Positions 62,690 through 64,000 of a DNA stretch of 64,000 bases are shown piece after piece. The translations under genes were made by a program, and so were the position numbers. Source of the stretch: Rheinheimera sediminis (GTDB lineage Bacteria > Pseudomonadota > Gammaproteobacteria > Enterobacterales > Alteromonadaceae); contig NZ_RZUF01000020.1 of the NCBI RefSeq assembly GCF_004005375.1, forward strand, positions 1 to 64,000, in the 5' to 3' direction. A model generated the notes under the pieces. That model did no database searches, was not told the origin of the DNA, and saw nothing but the letters and a program-made list of their open reading frames with translations. Position 1 is the stretch's first letter. Each line of letters begins with the position of its first letter.

Positions 62690-64000
62690 ATGTCCTATAA
62701 AAAAAGCTGTGTTGCTCTGGCTCTGATGCTTTGTGCTCAGGTCTCTTTCGCTGATCCCATAGCCCAAACTAAAGGGAAGTTTGAAGATAAATTTCGTCAA
62801 TTGGATGAGTCTTTGCCTACCCCTAATATTTACCGCAATGCGGCTGGTGAACCAGGGCAGCAGTACTGGCAGCAGCAGGTCGACTATAAGATCAAAGCCA
62901 GTCTGGATGAAGAAAAACGCCGTTTGTCCGCGAGTCAAAGCATCAATTACAAAAACAATTCGCCTTACACGCTGAAGTATTTATGGTTGCAGTTGGATCA
63001 GAATATATTTAAGTCAGATTCGATGGCCGAAGTCACCAGCACTTTTGGCGGAGGCTCTAGACCAAGCAATGATCAGCCTGCCAAAATTAGCCTGGACGAG
63101 TTACGTAATCTGCAGTTTTTAGCTGATCATGAATTAGGCTATCAGCTGGACAACATCAAACTAGCCGACGGAACTGCCCTTAAGTTTGTTGTTGTGGGCA
63201 CTCAGATGCGGATTGATTTACCAAAACCACTCAAGCCCAAAGAGTCGCTGCAATTTTCTATGGATTTTGCGTTTAACATCGTCGAAGAAGACGCTGTATC
63301 TGCCCGCTCTGGTTACGAGCATTTTCCTAAAGACGCTCGCAAAGGTGGCAACGATATCTTCTTGTTCGCGCAGTGGTTTCCGCGTTTAGTGGCGTACACA
63401 GATTATGAAGCCTGGACCAATAAAGAATTTTTAGGCTCTGGTGAATTTACCCTGGAGTTTGGTGATTATGAGGTCGAGATGACGGTACCAGCCGATCATA
63501 TTGTTTCCTCCACAGGTGATTTGACCAACGCTCCGGAAGTACTGACCAAAGAGCAGCAACAGCGTTTAGAACAAGCTAAAACAGCGAAACGCCCTGTGTT
63601 TATTGTGACTGAACAAGAAGCGCTGGAAAACGAAAAAGATGATACGGATGACAGCAAAACCTGGCGTTTTAAAGCAAATAATGTGCGTGATTTTGCCTGG
63701 GCTTCGTCACGTAAATTTATTTGGGATGCCAAAGGCTATCAACAAGGTGGCGCAGAGCAGCCTTTTGTGATGGCGATGTCGTTTTATCCAAAAGAAGGCG
63801 GTGATTTATGGAAAAAATACTCCACTGAATCAGTAGTCCACACCCTGGAAGTCTATTCTCGCTTCTCTTTTGATTATCCCTATTCGGTCGCTCAGTCGGT
63901 CAACGGTCCTGTAGGTGGCATGGAATATCCGATGATCACTTTTAACGGCCCTCGCACCGAGTTGCAAAAAGATGGCAGTCGTACTTATTCGCAGGCAGAA
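62690..64000 (+). CDS. Exported M1-family-like metallopeptidase, N-terminal part (runs off the window)
   Basis: An open frame from the ATG at 62690 to the last base (437 codons, no stop). The signal peptide is 'MSYKKSCVALALMLCAQVSFAD'. A beta-rich N-terminal domain follows ('YWQQQVDYKIKASLDEEKRRLSASQSINYKNN'-type pattern, split over the usual strands). Near the end 'GGMEYPMITF' corresponds to the exopeptidase motif GxMEN of M1 aminopeptidases, here with Tyr-Pro in place of Asn. The HExxH zinc site should lie beyond the window. It is probably periplasmic; the substrate is unknown. Confidence 0.85.
   Translation, partial: MSYKKSCVALALMLCAQVSFADPIAQTKGKFEDKFRQLDESLPTPNIYRNAAGEPGQQYWQQQVDYKIKASLDEEKRRLSASQSINYKNNSPYTLKYLWLQLDQNIFKSDSMAEVTSTFGGGSRPSNDQPAKISLDELRNLQFLADHELGYQLDNIKLADGTALKFVVVGTQMRIDLPKPLKPKESLQFSMDFAFNIVEEDAVSARSGYEHFPKDARKGGNDIFLFAQWFPRLVAYTDYEAWTNKEFLGSGEFTLEFGDYEVEMTVPADHIVSSTGDLTNAPEVLTKEQQQRLEQAKTAKRPVFIVTEQEALENEKDDTDDSKTWRFKANNVRDFAWASSRKFIWDAKGYQQGGAEQPFVMAMSFYPKEGGDLWKKYSTESVVHTLEVYSRFSFDYPYSVAQSVNGPVGGMEYPMITFNGPRTELQKDGSRTYSQAE

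Noticed and set aside
1-64000. tRNA, rRNA, riboswitch, integrase, toxin-antitoxin or known defence genes
   Set aside because: I scanned the intergenic stretches and protein set by eye and saw none I could support.

Overview
The window is a chromosomal stretch of a gammaproteobacterium. The best guess is the Rheinheimera/Alishewanella group or another Shewanella-like relative; this is inferred from gene content and synteny, with no rRNA to confirm it. Two blocks support the placement. One is the rne / rluC / HAD / yceF / yceD-rpmF-plsX-fabHDG-acpP-fabF order that is standard in gammaproteobacteria. The other is the liuR-liuABCDE-scoAB operon facing a thiolase-mmsA-acdH-ech-hibch-mmsB-SDR operon, as I recall it from Shewanella relatives. 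Base composition looks moderate and fairly even. I found no tRNA, rRNA, CRISPR array, integrase or insertion sequence.

Layout. 1-640: a hairpin-rich stretch and a small phage-type protein. 0.6-12.5 kb: assorted single genes, including an NlpE/META lipoprotein, an alpha/beta hydrolase, a TonB-dependent receptor divergent from a dipeptidyl-peptidase IV, D-lactate dehydrogenase, glutathione peroxidase, a beta-hydroxyacid dehydrogenase and an AraC regulator with a DJ-1-type domain. 12.5-29.5 kb: branched-chain amino acid degradation. The leucine arm (minus strand) ends in ketone-body activation by scoAB. The valine/isoleucine arm is on the plus strand. A LiuR repressor and two matching operator-like sites lie in the intergenic region between them. 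29.5-43.8 kb: small accessory genes, among them acetyltransferases, a sterol-desaturase-type hydroxylase overlapping a polysaccharide deacetylase, a frameshifted GFA gene, outer-membrane phospholipase A, an exported amidase, a BON lipoprotein and an EamA exporter with a flavodoxin. 43.8-49.2 kb: a CadC-type membrane regulator divergent from three exported serine-hydrolase-type proteins. 49.3-62.5 kb: RNase E with a long 39-bp coding tandem repeat, RluC, a HAD phosphatase, the YceF nucleotide pyrophosphatase and the fatty-acid/phospholipid initiation operon. 62.7-64.0 kb: the start of an exported M1-type peptidase that runs off the window.

How it works together. The 17-kb catabolic core should take leucine, valine and isoleucine-derived acyl-CoAs to acetyl-CoA, acetoacetate, propionyl-CoA and related products. 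The receptor and DPP IV fit a peptide-feeding lifestyle that would supply those amino acids (inference).

The most unusual material is not a new protein system. It is several families of dispersed palindromic or hairpin repeats between genes (two copies each of three families, plus a large unique inverted repeat), the 17-unit 39-bp repeat inside rne, a near-leaderless promoter arrangement at yceD, and the uncharacterised CadC/three-hydrolase cluster, one of whose hydrolases lacks a recognisable nucleophile elbow. I did not find a convincing undescribed defence or mobile system.
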